DNA of 40,933 nucleotides from positions 1 to 40,933 of IMG/VR virus record IMGVR_UViG_3300042939_000312; one strand, given 5' to 3'. Positions 29,501 to 39,708 of the stretch are shown one piece after another. Position 1 is the stretch's first letter. Each line of letters opens with the position of its first letter. The notes below the pieces were generated by a model. It was not told the DNA's origin and did not search any database. It saw only the letters and a program-made list of their open reading frames with translations. A program made the translations under genes and the position numbers. Source of the stretch: a virus.

Positions 29501-30748
29501 TTACCTAAGAAAGCTAAGGATAGAATTGAAGAAGTCGTTGTTTCCGCCTCTATTGCCGTAGTCCATAAGGATCTTATAGAAGTCGGTCATGTTACTTTGC
29601 TGCGGGGGAGGAGGCGTTCCGCCACCACCACCAGATACTCGTGGAGCCTGTGCCATCGTGTTGCCAGTAATTGCTTGAATTAAAGCTTTGGTCAGATCCG
29701 TCTGAGCGCCAAGTCCACTTTGCGACAATCGAGCGATATCGTTCTGGGATTGATACCCAAGAATACTATTAAGGAAGTTAAGCGCTGCCTCCTGTCTGTT
29801 GTCTCCGCGAGTAGCCTCAAACTGAGAGATGTTAGTCTGCCTATCAAGGTCAGTGTTCCACTGATCCCTTAGCGTTTCCCTCTCAGACCTATCAAAGTTA
29901 GCGATAAACTCCATCGCCCGCTGCGATCTATCTCTGTTAGCTTCTGCGTATTGTCGTTGCTTCTCTGCCTCAGTAGCGTTTAGCTGTGCTAGAAAATCAG
30001 AGTTGCCTTGTATCTCAGCACCCGAGCCAGTAAGACCACGAGCGGACATAAGCTTCTCAAGGTCACCCAATCCCTTTTGCTTTTGAAACTGATACAGCGG
30101 GGAGCCCTCAAATGTCTTTGGCTCGTAAGCTTGCATAGTGCTCATACCCTGACCAAACGCTTCCATAAGCGCCTTAGTCATCGGGGACTGATAGCTTGCA
30201 AGCGCAGCTTGGTCTGGAAGATTAGGTGCCGGTGGCTCTGCTTCAGGGGTGTTGGTGGCCGGTGCTGTTGGGGGAGCCTCCTGCGCTGGACCTGCTTGCT
30301 GCGGATTGCCGAACTGATTATACCAATTCTGTAGTCTTTTAATCTCAGGGTCGTTTGGTTTGTTCTTCTGTAGCCACGCAATTCGGTTAGTCACTCGCTG
30401 AGCATTGTTATAGGTGCCCTGATTAACCGGACTGCCGTACTTAGTAAGCCAACCCCTAAGCTGTGCGATCTCTGGATCGTTTGGTCTAATCTTAGAGAGG
30501 TAGTCGATTCGGTTCTGCACCTTTACGGGATCGTTGTACGTTCCCATGTTGATGCCACCAGTCTGAGTGTTCTGGTTTGTGTTAGTAGTCTGAGTGTTTT
30601 GATTCGTATTTGTAGTCTGAGTGTTGGTTCGGTTGGGGGGTGGCTTGGGAGCTTGAGGGACCCCGGTCCTTGATTGAACAAGTTGTCCACCGGACGATCT
30701 ATATACCCCAGGGGATACACGAGTCAGTTTGTTTACGGTCGTTGCCAT
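29501..30748 (-). CDS. Internal virion protein with tandem repeat
   Basis: A 415-aa protein. The N-terminus (VSPGVYRSSGGQ) is followed by an N/T/Q-rich linker (about 41-64). Two 42-residue repeats follow, each with GTYN ... RI(D/A)(Y/W)L.K..PNDPEI..L..W, at about 69-150. A Pro/Ala linker and a helical C-terminal half complete it (FDRSERETLRDQWNTDLDR, AALNFLNSILGYQSQ). No signal peptide. Its place in the late block suggests a virion protein, possibly delivered into the host. Confidence 0.7.
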   Translation of the reverse strand: MATTVNKLTRVSPGVYRSSGGQLVQSRTGVPQAPKPPPNRTNTQTTNTNQNTQTTNTNQNTQTGGINMGTYNDPVKVQNRIDYLSKIRPNDPEIAQLRGWLTKYGSPVNQGTYNNAQRVTNRIAWLQKNKPNDPEIKRLQNWYNQFGNPQQAGPAQEAPPTAPATNTPEAEPPAPNLPDQAALASYQSPMTKALMEAFGQGMSTMQAYEPKTFEGSPLYQFQKQKGLGDLEKLMSARGLTGSGAEIQGNSDFLAQLNATEAEKQRQYAEANRDRSQRAMEFIANFDRSERETLRDQWNTDLDRQTNISQFEATRGDNRQEAALNFLNSILGYQSQNDIARLSQSGLGAQTDLTKALIQAITGNTMAQAPRVSGGGGGTPPPPQQSNMTDFYKILMDYGNRGGNNDFFNSILSFLR

Positions 30749-30751
30749 AGC

Positions 30752-31786
30752 CTAGCGCGTCCTTGGTATCTTATTGCCATAATTCTGCCTCTTCGCATCG
30801 TTTGATGTCAGAGCTTTGGTGGTCTGGCCCCTATCGTTTACGTACACCCCTGGGCTTAGCCTTCCGACCTGCCCTTTGCCGACCTTTGGAACAACTGACT
30901 GTGCTTGTTGCGTTGGAGTGTCTTTGTAGGTAAGCGTGCTTACATCCTCTGGGAGCCCAACCTTATTCCAATCCACGTTGATAGTACCGTGACGCTCGCG
31001 CACAGCCCCAGCATCGAGAGCCTTCTGCCCAATAGCCTTTCTCTGACTGTCGCTAAACTTGTTCCACCAGTCGTCACCGAACCGATCCATGAAGGCTGCA
31101 TAGCCCATGATGTCTTGCGGTTTGAGGTCAGCCTCGTTCCTAGACTGAGCGAAGGCCACGTTCCCGTACTCCCCGCGATCTATCTTTGCCTGTTCCTCTG
31201 CTATGAGTTCTTCCTTAGAGCGCCCCTTCTCGAGCCTGGTTGCGTCAATAAGATTCTGCGGTACGTTGATTCCCTTCTTCTGTAGCCCAAGAAGCCTTCG
31301 ATGCTCCTTGAGGTACATGTCCTTATCGCCAAATGCTGCGCCTAGAAAGCCAGAAGGGATTAGATAATTGCGTGGGTCTTTGGCCGCCTTTCTTAGCGCC
31401 TCTCCGGTTCCCATCGTCTTAGTCTTTTTGGACATGCGATTGTAGTTCACACCGGCAGCTATAGCGCCTATCATGCCCAGGGTTGTTGGGTCTAAGGAAA
31501 ATGCAAACTCGCCCCCGGCACCAGCTCCAGTAGCAGCGCCAGTTCCAGCCCCAGCACCACTCGCCGCCCCAGCTCCCGCACCCGCGCCACTTGCCCCACC
31601 AGCGGCAGCACCGCCAGCAGAACCACCGCCAAGAGATTGAATCAAACGGGAGACACTCCCGAGGACGCTACTACCACCCTGCGGTTTTGGCTGATTACCA
31701 TTTGCCTCTAGATCCCGAAGCCTCAATGCAACGTAGAGCTGTTGTAGTTCTGCGGGGGTAAGATTCTTCAGTGCCTCTGGGTCCAT
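30752..31786 (-). CDS. Structural protein with long Gly/Ala segment
   Basis: A 344-aa protein. Residues ~52-97 are a Gly/Ala low-complexity stretch (GGASGAGAGAGAASGAGAG), ahead of a hydrophobic patch, a possible membrane-inserting element. The C-terminus carries RLSPGVYVNDRGQ, similar to the N-terminus of the next protein. The rest is helical and charged (LGLQKKGINVPQNLIDATRLEKGRSKEELIAEEQAKI). It is probably an ejection or internal virion component, inferred from location. Confidence 0.7.
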   Translation of the reverse strand: MDPEALKNLTPAELQQLYVALRLRDLEANGNQPKPQGGSSVLGSVSRLIQSLGGGSAGGAAAGGASGAGAGAGAASGAGAGTGAATGAGAGGEFAFSLDPTTLGMIGAIAAGVNYNRMSKKTKTMGTGEALRKAAKDPRNYLIPSGFLGAAFGDKDMYLKEHRRLLGLQKKGINVPQNLIDATRLEKGRSKEELIAEEQAKIDRGEYGNVAFAQSRNEADLKPQDIMGYAAFMDRFGDDWWNKFSDSQRKAIGQKALDAGAVRERHGTINVDWNKVGLPEDVSTLTYKDTPTQQAQSVVPKVGKGQVGRLSPGVYVNDRGQTTKALTSNDAKRQNYGNKIPRTR

Positions 31787-32391
31787 TACTTCCTCTTAAG
31801 CGGGTCTTCTGGCATTAGGAACGAAACTGGAGCGCTCTCTGGCACCGTCACCTTGTATGCAGCCTGTGGAATATTCATCTGACTAGCGGGCTTTGGCTGA
31901 GAGCCAAGAAACTCCATAGCCTTTGGCGTTAGGTACTGATTAAGGAGTGCTGTGGTATCTAGAAACTGAGAATAGTTCTGAGACATCTTTGGAGTAAGGT
32001 CGCGTGCTGCATCGGCATACGGCTGATACTGAGCTATGAGAGCCTTGAGCATCTTGCTCTGCTGCTTAAATGCCTTGTTAGCCGCCTTTCTTCTAGCTGC
32101 GTCGTTAGCCCTAGCAGCACCAGCAGCAGCCCCTCTCTGAGCGTTCTGATACTCCCAAAGCCTTCTCTGGTAATCGTTGTCAGCACCCTCTTGTTGGCGG
32201 AGCATATCAAGGATATCACCCCTGGTGCCCTGCCTTGAGTTGTTCATGTCGAAGGTGTTGTAGACCTGCCGACCAAAGTTAAGAATGTCCTTGGCATCGT
32301 TCCAAGAGAAGTCAGTTCCGCCAGATCCCTGAGATTCTACTAAAGACGATGAGCCGCCAAGCCAGCCCCCTATATCACTAAGCCAGCTCAT
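31786..32391 (-). CDS. Small internal virion protein
   Basis: A 201-aa, helical, Ala/Gln/Arg-rich protein (YQRRLWEYQNAQRGAAAGAARANDAARRKAANKAFKQQ, MLKALIAQYQPYADAARDLTPKM) resembling other podovirus internal-core proteins in composition. Its start overlaps the end of the upstream gene by 14 bp, and its stop overlaps the next start by one base. No family was recognised. Confidence 0.7.
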   Translation of the reverse strand: MSWLSDIGGWLGGSSSLVESQGSGGTDFSWNDAKDILNFGRQVYNTFDMNNSRQGTRGDILDMLRQQEGADNDYQRRLWEYQNAQRGAAAGAARANDAARRKAANKAFKQQSKMLKALIAQYQPYADAARDLTPKMSQNYSQFLDTTALLNQYLTPKAMEFLGSQPKPASQMNIPQAAYKVTVPESAPVSFLMPEDPLKRK

Positions 32392-32578
32392 CTTCCTCCT
32401 CTTCTACCTTCTTCTTCTTAGGGATTTTCAACCCGTCGGGCTTCCCCTTACCAATGGAGATAATCGTCATAGCCTTCTTCTTAGGCTCATCCTCGCCCTC
32501 AGCTTTCTCCTCTGGCATATCGCCAAAAAGCTTGTTGAGAGCCTCCATCAAATCCTGCAAAGCTTCCGTATTCATCAT
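32378..32578 (-). CDS. Small highly charged protein, 66 aa
   Basis: It has a helical N-terminus (EALQDLMEALNKLFGD) followed by a run of alternating acidic and lysine-rich patches (EEKAEGEDEPKKKA, IPKKKKVEEEEDELA). It may be a scaffold-like or DNA-associated virion accessory. No family was recognised. Confidence 0.65.
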   Translation of the reverse strand: MMNTEALQDLMEALNKLFGDMPEEKAEGEDEPKKKAMTIISIGKGKPDGLKIPKKKKVEEEEDELA

Positions 32579-32615
32579 ACCTCTAATCGTAAAGTCTCTT
32601 GGTCCTACACGTAAG

Positions 32616-33161
32616 TTATGCGCTTAAAGCAGCCGCCAGCTTAGCTGCGTCTACGGCCTCCTGTACCTTAGCCTGAGTTGACGGGGTTGCAGGGATATTG
32701 TCCGTCTTGGCCTTAATCTGCCCTACCTGGGTTAGCTCTGGGGTAAGCTCGGTCCTTACTGCCTCTGCTAAGTCCTCTGGGGAGGTGCCGCTAGTGGTAA
32801 CTACCGTTGAGTTGGCCGACTGAATTAAGAGGGCTTGGACTCCGGCTGAGTAGGCGATGGGGTCGCCTCCTGGGCCACCGATAAGGTTTCCTCCGGCGAT
32901 GCGGGCAACGTAGTTTCCTGCTGGAAATTTAAGTTGCCACGCCCCCAGTAATTCGACGGTGATACCGACTTGGACGCCTGGACCAAGCTGGTCGAGTCCT
33001 GCTCCTTTTCCGATTCTGGCATAGATAATTCCCTCTTCTGACCATTGGGCCAGCTTAATGGCATCATAAAGTACGTTGCAGTCGACATCTACGACTCCAG
33101 AATCAACCTCAATAAGATTGGTTTGGAAGTTGAAGGTGAACGGTGCAACGTAGTAACTCAT
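32616..33161 (-). CDS. Tail-associated structural protein
   Basis: A 181-aa protein with a beta-rich first 125 residues (FTFNFQTNLIEVDSGVVDVD, GAWQLKFPAGNYVARIAGGNLIG) and a helical tail (SPEDLAEAVRTELTPELTQVGQIKAKTDNI, ATPSTQAKVQEAVDAAKLAAAL), a motif often seen in fibre or baseplate subunits as a trimerisation region. It overlaps the upstream 478-aa gene by one base. Function is inferred from context. Confidence 0.65.
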   Translation of the reverse strand: MSYYVAPFTFNFQTNLIEVDSGVVDVDCNVLYDAIKLAQWSEEGIIYARIGKGAGLDQLGPGVQVGITVELLGAWQLKFPAGNYVARIAGGNLIGGPGGDPIAYSAGVQALLIQSANSTVVTTSGTSPEDLAEAVRTELTPELTQVGQIKAKTDNIPATPSTQAKVQEAVDAAKLAAALSA

Positions 33162-34597
33162 TATACATCACTGTTTCTTGAAGCGTTTACAGAAGCTCCG
33201 GCATTTGTCACTGAAATAGTAGTTGTAAACGGAATGATCGGAGCAACTCCAGAACCGTTACGAACATCTACTCTACAGTTAAAGTTGCTGGCGTATGTAA
33301 ACGAAGAACTCTCGCTTGTCGTTGTAGTCGCTTTGTCGATATACGGTACAAACACATCATCGGCCGTTACGATATTCTCACTCAATGCCGGAGAAAGCGT
33401 GTTAAACGTCTTTGTTCCCGCTGTATACGAAGCATAAGTATAGCGCTTGTTTTTTATGCGGATAACTCCACTGGCTGGTGTATCTGCTTTTATCGACTCT
33501 ACAATAGTTAGTGACGTAGCTCCAGAGCTTGCGGCTACTGGCGTGTACTCATTCTTTAGAATGTTGCCACTACCATCATCGCGAGCAACAAGAACACGGT
33601 CGCCGCTGACGAGGTTTCCGACTGTAATCGTTGCAAATGTAGGCGGTACTTGAGTTGTGCCGTCGTGAGCAATTAGCTGGTAGCGAGTCGATTCCGCTGG
33701 CAGTACGCCGCTAAGATACCAGCCTTGAGCAACGAAGAATGTACCTCCGGCAAATGTTCCAAAAGGCGCTGAAGGCACCTCTGTATATGCTGAGTTAAGG
33801 ACTCGATACCGCCATCCTGGGATGCTGTTAAGAGTAGCAGAGCTGGTTTCCCTGGTCAGATATTGGAGGTACTGGTAAGCCTCTTGAAGCGTACAACCGC
33901 TAGACAGTGCTATCGTTCCTTTGTAAAGTTTAGAACCGTTTCCGTTTCCAAGGTCTTGAGTAGTATCACCAAAAGTGACTGTTACTTTACTTGACAATAA
34001 TGCTGCCTGCCCCTCTGTCAGGGTAATCGCAGAATCAACGGCAGTTGAAAGAGCTGCTGAAGTCTCGCCGCCCGCTGCCAAGTTTACATCAAAGTGCGAA
34101 TAGGTTTGCGCCCATTTGCGCGAAAAAGCCGTTACGTCTCCTGCTGCAATTAAAGTACCGCCAGTCTTAACTTTTACCAGAATCTGAACGTGACCATCTG
34201 CCCAGAACTTCGTGATCTTGCTGCCATTCTGAACAACATAAACTGGAGATGCTGCGACGATACCTCCGATAGTTTTTAATCCAGAATATTGAACGTTAGC
34301 GCTATCCTGCTTAATTGAACCGAAGTTGATATATTGAGCGGCATCATCGTCAATGTTAAATGCGACTGCGCCAGAGGTCAGAAGGTTAAGACGAGAAGCT
34401 ACCGCCGCATCGCGAGGACCGTCTAGCCTGGACGGGTTGGGCGCAAGGATGTCGAGTAGGTCATTACCGCTCGCAGCCGCATCGTCTGCAAGGTCTTGCA
34501 ACCAAGAGTGCAGGGCGAGAACTGAGTATATAGTTGTACCGGAAACATGTCGTATGTCTCCTGTTGCGCTAATACTAAAATCATCTACTATTGCCAT
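33161..34597 (-). CDS. Tail fibre-like structural protein
   Basis: A 478-aa, beta-rich protein of repeated Thr/Ser/Gly strands (AVAFNIDDDAAQYINFGSIKQDSANVQYSGLKTIGG; GDTTQDLGNGNGSKLYKGTIALSSGCTLQEAYQYLQYLTRET; ATITVGNLVSGDRVLVARDDGSGN). It lies between the giant beta-helix protein and smaller tail-associated proteins. It probably belongs to the tailspike complex. The exact family is unknown. Confidence 0.7.
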   Translation of the reverse strand: MAIVDDFSISATGDIRHVSGTTIYSVLALHSWLQDLADDAAASGNDLLDILAPNPSRLDGPRDAAVASRLNLLTSGAVAFNIDDDAAQYINFGSIKQDSANVQYSGLKTIGGIVAASPVYVVQNGSKITKFWADGHVQILVKVKTGGTLIAAGDVTAFSRKWAQTYSHFDVNLAAGGETSAALSTAVDSAITLTEGQAALLSSKVTVTFGDTTQDLGNGNGSKLYKGTIALSSGCTLQEAYQYLQYLTRETSSATLNSIPGWRYRVLNSAYTEVPSAPFGTFAGGTFFVAQGWYLSGVLPAESTRYQLIAHDGTTQVPPTFATITVGNLVSGDRVLVARDDGSGNILKNEYTPVAASSGATSLTIVESIKADTPASGVIRIKNKRYTYASYTAGTKTFNTLSPALSENIVTADDVFVPYIDKATTTTSESSSFTYASNFNCRVDVRNGSGVAPIIPFTTTISVTNAGASVNASRNSDV

Positions 34598-34606
34598 AAA
34601 TCCTCT

Positions 34607-37600
34607 CTATGTATCCAAAATTTGATTAGCCGTTTGATTGTTATTTGAGTTACTCAAAGTCGTAGTCGTGCGCCATTCTTGATAGAAGGGAGCTGCGGTT
34701 GCTTTTCTAACAACAATTTCTACAGGGATGTCAGAAGTATGAGTGTAGCTGTAGGTGAAGGTTCCTGTCGTAACGGCTACATTAGAAATAACTGCCTGTG
34801 TATCAGTTCTTCTTAATAGCAACCTAGAGTTTGTTATAATGTTAGAGACTGTAAGAGTGTATGAAGCCGCAGGGCTATAGTATGTTCCATCATCGGCTTG
34901 CATACGAGCAAAGCCTGGGACTTCATTACCAGAGCCATCAACAATTCTAACGCCTTTGAGAGTTGCTCCTGCTGAACCAAACAGCTGTCCTCGTGCGGTC
35001 TCGAAGTTAGTTCCAACGGCAATTACCATCGCTGGCCACGCCATGTTATGAAATCCACCACCTAGTGAATAAGAGTCTTGGGCGGTCTGCCAGGAAAGGA
35101 ATTGGGCAATAGATGCCGCTGATATTGCACCCGTAACTGTTACAGTGATACTCCAAGTTTTACTGTTCCAAGTGACAGGGCTTGCGCCATGGTTTGTAAC
35201 TGTAATGGCTAAAGCTCCAGGGTTCGTGTCTGCAATAGCGTTGTCAACTTGATTAAGAGGAAAGCTTCCACCGCTTTCGGTAAGCGTAAATGGCGTTTCA
35301 ACTTGGTCCCAGCCAGGTTTGCGAACTCTTAGTGTAACTGTAGTATCGGCATACCACGCAGGATAAAGTCTAGGGAGGGTAGCTGGTTCAATATCAAGTA
35401 AGCGACCATCGCTGTTTCTAAAAATAGCGGCCATTGAGCCCGACTGAATGTTGCTCAACGATACTTGCGGGTCGTTGTACGGATACGGGTTATCAATAAT
35501 TGTTTGTTGAGTGGTGTTACCAAAAATACTAACCGCTCTTAACAAGTTGCTGGCATTAGCTGTCCCGCATACAGCTCGCAATCGCCATCTGAACCCAATG
35601 CTTGGAGAGATTCCAGTTTCAGCCGAAAGGTTTGCTGCTGTTAGAGCTTTAAATGTACCGCTGAATCCAGAGCCCTTATCAAGATCATAACTCAGTGTAA
35701 AGTTTCCAGTGTTGGTTCCGTCCAGTACCGGTGCTGTGTTTTGTAAAGTATTAACGCCAAGAATATACCAGCCCCAAGTCCATGTTACTTGGTCGCCTAC
35801 GTTACGCAGGGCAAGCCCATTGTTTGCATCTCTGATAATTGTACCAGCATCTTCGGTGTAAGCATTAACTGAAAAATCGCTGGTTGTTTTAAGCGAGCCA
35901 GTCATCACCGTAAGCATTATTTCAGTTGCAGAAACTTCTTGCTCTACGAAATGCACACCACGAGCAACAAAAACACTTTGTGTGCGACCGTTAGAAAAAG
36001 AGGCGGAATATGTTTTTTGCCCACCACCGATAGTGCGTCTTGCTCTTCCATTATCGGTAACTGCATTTGCGTAAACGCCTTGTGAGTAGCTCCAACCCGA
36101 ATCTGCAATAGCTACATCTTCATTAGAAGCGCTCTGCCCGATGACGCTGTAATCGTAACCGCTATTGCCACGGAAAAACACGCGGGAGACGCGCACATTC
36201 CGCGAGGTACCGAGGTTCAGGAACTCACGACCGCCGACGTTCAGCGGCGCGCTTCGCGTTGCCACGTTGCGGATGCGGATATTGCGCGAATTCTCCACCG
36301 TCACGAACTGGGTGTTCGGCGGAAGGGCCAAACCACCGAACATCGAAAAGCCATCGACCAGCAGACCGTTCATGTTGTTGGCACGGATAAACTGGAGTGA
36401 CGATCCAGCGAAACCGGCCAACAAGGATGCAAACTGGCAGTTTCGCATCGTGATATTTAGCCCACCACTAAGGGACAGCGCCCACAGATGCGGCCCAACG
36501 AAAGCGCAGTTGTCCAGCAGCACGTTCGACGAGTTGACCACATCCCATCCGCTCGATCCGGCGGTGCGGTTGAACAATTCGCAGCGCGTGAAAATGGCAT
36601 TGTTCAGCGCCGTGAACTGCGCTGGGAACGTGGCGCTGTCGTAGCCGATGATGCGGAACACCGACACATCGGTGAAGTTCACATTCTCCGAGAACGCAAA
36701 GCCGACATTGGCGCGTGACGGGGCGAGGATGCTTGCCGAGCAGACATTGTCGAACACGATGTTCGTGTGGTAGGTCGAGTTCGTTTGCGACGAGCCGTAC
36801 CAACACCCGTCCATCCCAGCACTATTTCGGACTCGAAATAATGTGGTCGATTGCCCCGTTATATTTGCGGTGCTTGATAAATAATTAATGTCTAGCAAAC
36901 CAGGATTTCCTAAGAATCTATAGCGAGAAGTTGGGATTGTGACATTGACTGCATTAAGCGAATAGCCGTTAGAGCCAGTAATTGTAGTAGATGCAGCCGT
37001 CATTGACGCTGAAAGAGTATATGTGCCTGTGCCGCCAGTTCCCGTTCCGAAAGCTGTTATAACTGTATTGTTGCTAATGCTAGTTCCAGTTATTACTGTT
37101 CCAATAGTAAGTACACCCGATGTTACTGCTGTAACGGTTAGAGTGTTCCCAGATACCGAACCAGTTACTACCGCTGTAGTCGGTCCAGAGAAAGTAAAGC
37201 TAGTTCCAGCACCTACAGTCTGAGAAGTTGAAACGATATAAGTACCAGTTCCCCCCACACCGCCGGTCGCAGTAATCTGTGTTGGTGTGCTAACCGTCGA
37301 TGATGCTGAAAGATTATAGGTTCCAGTACCTCCAGTTCCAGTTCCAAAGGATGTAATCGTCGTTCCAGACGTTACGCCAGTACCAGACAATACTTGTCCA
37401 ATAGCAACAGTATTAGAAACGGTTGCAGTTACGGTTAGTGTTGTTCCAGAAATTGTTCCAACGAAAGTACCACTTGGTACCAATGAAGAAACTGTTGTTC
37501 CTGCCGTAACTCCAGTTCCAGTAACTAGAACCCCTGGCACAATCGTACCAGTTGACGAAGTAGTGATATTCATCACTGTTCCAGAAATCGAGCCAGTAGC

Positions 37601-38674
37601 TAACCCGTTTGAACTAGCTGATGATTGATGAATGTTTGGAACCCTAATCTTTGCGCCGTTAGGTGGAATGCGACCAAAAGCTCCTACAGCATATATTGTG
37701 GTAGACGATGCCGATGAAGAGGTTGATAAATTGTAAGTACCAGTACCGCCCGTACCAGTTCCAAAACTTGTAATTGTTGTACCCGCTGTGACATTTGTTC
37801 CCGATAGCACACTACCCACAGTTAGATAGCCAGCGGCGACTGCTGTAACAGTAAGAACAGTACCAGAAATTGAGCCAGTTATTGTGCTTGTGCTAGTACC
37901 ACCACCAAATCTAATTAACCCTGTCGGACTTGATGAAATAAATCTAGCGCGACCATCGGTTGCAATATTTGTGGGGCTAAAGTCCTGAACGGAACAAGCT
38001 CCCCACCATTGATAAACACCAGACCCCGATGCCGTTTCAACTTGTACTCCAGGGCAATAATCAGAAACATAATACTGAAAAGTTTGAGAAGCCGTTCCGT
38101 TTGACGTACCAAGATCAAACCAATCACCATTAACTACAATGCGACCAAGCCCCGTTGCTTGAGTTCTTCCGTTTGCGCCAGTTGATTCTCGTCCAACAAA
38201 ATGTAGCCAACCTCTTTGACCTGCACCAGAAAGCGTGGCTGTTGCTCCTCCTGTGAAAGTAAGAACATCGGCATTTGCAAGAGTCGCACTTCTTCTTCTG
38301 AGTTTAATAAAGCCGCTTGCTGGCATAGCAGTTCCAGCCGCTAAAGGAGCCACCCCAAGTGCGGTAAATATCCCTAGAAACTCTCCGACGCTGCTTCCAC
38401 CTCTTGTAACATCTGGAGTCCCTTGCGTTCCTAAACTTGGAACATTTCCTGAAGATGCGGAGAACGGAACCCACCAAACTTCAGTGCCGTCTATTTTAAA
38501 TTCACCGTCATTTATATCTACGTCACTAACAACGGCAGCATTTTGTCCCCAACGAACATCAGAGTTAATTGTAAGAACTGCACCGCTGTTGATGGTTATA
38601 TTGTCGCCATTTAGCAGTGCAAGATTCCCCGAATCGTCAAAGTTGCTACTTGTGCTGACGGTGATATTAGCCAT
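34607..38674 (-). CDS. Giant beta-helix tailspike/fibre protein with internal repeats
   Basis: A 1355-aa protein. The N-terminal ~300 residues are head-binding/beta-rich ([20 protein letters not shown]). Residues ~270-600 contain four ~60-aa repeats with the signature (T/G)SISGT.LTVTAV ... [21 protein letters not shown] right-handed beta-helix region follows (about 600-880; [56 protein letters not shown]), the typical carbohydrate-binding or -cleaving scaffold. The C-terminal part is a beta-sandwich-like tip. The DNA at about 36165-36825, inside the helix, has distinctly higher GC than both sides. Confidence 0.8.
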   Translation of the reverse strand: MANITVSTSSNFDDSGNLALLNGDNITINSGAVLTINSDVRWGQNAAVVSDVDINDGEFKIDGTEVWWVPFSASSGNVPSLGTQGTPDVTRGGSSVGEFLGIFTALGVAPLAAGTAMPASGFIKLRRRSATLANADVLTFTGGATATLSGAGQRGWLHFVGRESTGANGRTQATGLGRIVVNGDWFDLGTSNGTASQTFQYYVSDYCPGVQVETASGSGVYQWWGACSVQDFSPTNIATDGRARFISSSPTGLIRFGGGTSTSTITGSISGTVLTVTAVAAGYLTVGSVLSGTNVTAGTTITSFGTGTGGTGTYNLSTSSSASSTTIYAVGAFGRIPPNGAKIRVPNIHQSSASSNGLATGSISGTVMNITTSSTGTIVPGVLVTGTGVTAGTTVSSLVPSGTFVGTISGTTLTVTATVSNTVAIGQVLSGTGVTSGTTITSFGTGTGGTGTYNLSASSTVSTPTQITATGGVGGTGTYIVSTSQTVGAGTSFTFSGPTTAVVTGSVSGNTLTVTAVTSGVLTIGTVITGTSISNNTVITAFGTGTGGTGTYTLSASMTAASTTITGSNGYSLNAVNVTIPTSRYRFLGNPGLLDINYLSSTANITGQSTTLFRVRNSAGMDGCWYGSSQTNSTYHTNIVFDNVCSASILAPSRANVGFAFSENVNFTDVSVFRIIGYDSATFPAQFTALNNAIFTRCELFNRTAGSSGWDVVNSSNVLLDNCAFVGPHLWALSLSGGLNITMRNCQFASLLAGFAGSSLQFIRANNMNGLLVDGFSMFGGLALPPNTQFVTVENSRNIRIRNVATRSAPLNVGGREFLNLGTSRNVRVSRVFFRGNSGYDYSVIGQSASNEDVAIADSGWSYSQGVYANAVTDNGRARRTIGGGQKTYSASFSNGRTQSVFVARGVHFVEQEVSATEIMLTVMTGSLKTTSDFSVNAYTEDAGTIIRDANNGLALRNVGDQVTWTWGWYILGVNTLQNTAPVLDGTNTGNFTLSYDLDKGSGFSGTFKALTAANLSAETGISPSIGFRWRLRAVCGTANASNLLRAVSIFGNTTQQTIIDNPYPYNDPQVSLSNIQSGSMAAIFRNSDGRLLDIEPATLPRLYPAWYADTTVTLRVRKPGWDQVETPFTLTESGGSFPLNQVDNAIADTNPGALAITVTNHGASPVTWNSKTWSITVTVTGAISAASIAQFLSWQTAQDSYSLGGGFHNMAWPAMVIAVGTNFETARGQLFGSAGATLKGVRIVDGSGNEVPGFARMQADDGTYYSPAASYTLTVSNIITNSRLLLRRTDTQAVISNVAVTTGTFTYSYTHTSDIPVEIVVRKATAAPFYQEWRTTTTLSNSNNNQTANQILDT

Positions 38675-38675
38675 G

Positions 38676-39203
38676 CTATAATCCCACCACCACTACGCTA
38701 TTGCCCGATGATGCAAAGGGAACGCCAGTTTTATTGACTACTGAAAAGCTATTCACAAAGCTCTCTGGGATATCATTAAACTCTAACCTTTTCTCGCTAG
38801 TCGCCGTTGAGACACTAAGAGTATATGCAGTTAGCCCACTTACTATTTCTACACTAGGAGTGCCTGTTGGTGTAATCTCACCAAGGATGACTACGACACG
38901 AACAAAGCGAGATGTTCCGACGTTGGGATAGGCAAAAGTTGCGGACGTAGCGCCATTAGCCAGACTATCAAGAGCCGTTCCGTCGAGGAGGTAGGTTTCA
39001 AAGTCTGTTAGGTTGTCGATTACCTCAAGAGAGGTTTGCACCTTAGCAAGGGTAGACGCTCCAATATTTGACACTGATAGCAGGGAGCTTTTTCCTGAAG
39101 CGGAGAGGTAGTCCAAAAGATTACTAGGGATGGGGTATGACGAATCGGCACCAGTAGAACCGGAGGGGGCTGGGTATATATCGTATATTCCTGCTGTCGG
39201 CAT
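38676..39203 (-). CDS. Structural protein adjacent to tailspike
   Basis: A 175-aa protein with a helical first part ([47 protein letters not shown]) and a beta-rich C-terminal half ([52 protein letters not shown]). It precedes the giant tailspike gene and may connect it to the virion. No known family. Confidence 0.65.
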   Translation of the reverse strand: MPTAGIYDIYPAPSGSTGADSSYPIPSNLLDYLSASGKSSLLSVSNIGASTLAKVQTSLEVIDNLTDFETYLLDGTALDSLANGATSATFAYPNVGTSRFVRVVVILGEITPTGTPSVEIVSGLTAYTLSVSTATSEKRLEFNDIPESFVNSFSVVNKTGVPFASSGNSVVVVGL

Positions 39204-39204
39204 A

Positions 39205-39708
39205 TCACAACGTCGTCTGAACTATCTCGGCTAATGTTCCATCTCCGTTATAGGAGAATGTCTTTCTTATTATCGAAGTCCCCCTGTGATAATCGACCTG
39301 AGTGAGCACCCCGCTTGTGTAGGTCAACACCTTGTAGTTGCCGCTGTCGTAATCAATCCTGGTTACAAGCCCAGAAGTGTAGGTAAACGCCGGACCGGGT
39401 TCCTCTTCTTGAGGAGGCCCCGCTGGAATGACAAAATCAAGTACGACATTACCGCTAGTACCGCTATTGGTTACGGTCGGAGGATTGCCCCACGCCGTCG
39501 ATATCGTAGTACCCACTGCAACCGTTGCTGGCCCCTGTGGACCCTGTGGACCTGTCGGACCTGTCGGACCTGCTGGCCCTTGTGGACCGGCTGGACCCTG
39601 AATACCCTGCGCCCCAGTTGGACGGTTAGCGTCATAGAAGACCTGCTCCTTCCACTTCCTATCCCGAAGGCCGTCTGTAGACTCCCTCGGTGGACGCTTA
39701 ACGCTCAT
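39205..39708 (-). CDS. Collagen-like tail protein
   Basis: A 167-aa protein. An N-terminal ~30-residue charged part precedes about ten uninterrupted Gly-x-y triplets (residues 32-60, PQG/PAG/PTG type), which would form a triple-helical rod. A C-terminal half follows with two copies of TYTSG(L/V)(V/L)T(R/Q)(I/V)DY. Such collagen-like proteins act as trimeric spacers in phage tails. The start overlaps the gp10-like stop by 4 bp. Confidence 0.8.
   Translation of the reverse strand: MSVKRPPRESTDGLRDRKWKEQVFYDANRPTGAQGIQGPAGPQGPAGPTGPTGPQGPQGPATVAVGTTISTAWGNPPTVTNSGTSGNVVLDFVIPAGPPQEEEPGPAFTYTSGLVTRIDYDSGNYKVLTYTSGVLTQVDYHRGTSIIRKTFSYNGDGTLAEIVQTTL

Noticed and set aside
30540-30640. Tandem DNA repeat as a possible iteron origin
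   Set aside because: It encodes the N/T/Q-rich linker of the 415-aa virion protein and has no other origin features.
36165-36806. Long open frames on both strands inside the tailspike patch (159 aa and 112 aa)
   Set aside because: They come from the high GC content of this segment. The leftward tailspike frame with its beta-helix motifs explains the DNA, and neither product has recognisable features.
36970-37880. CRISPR-like spaced repeats
   Set aside because: The repeats are coding, imperfect and in frame within the tailspike gene, so they are protein repeats.
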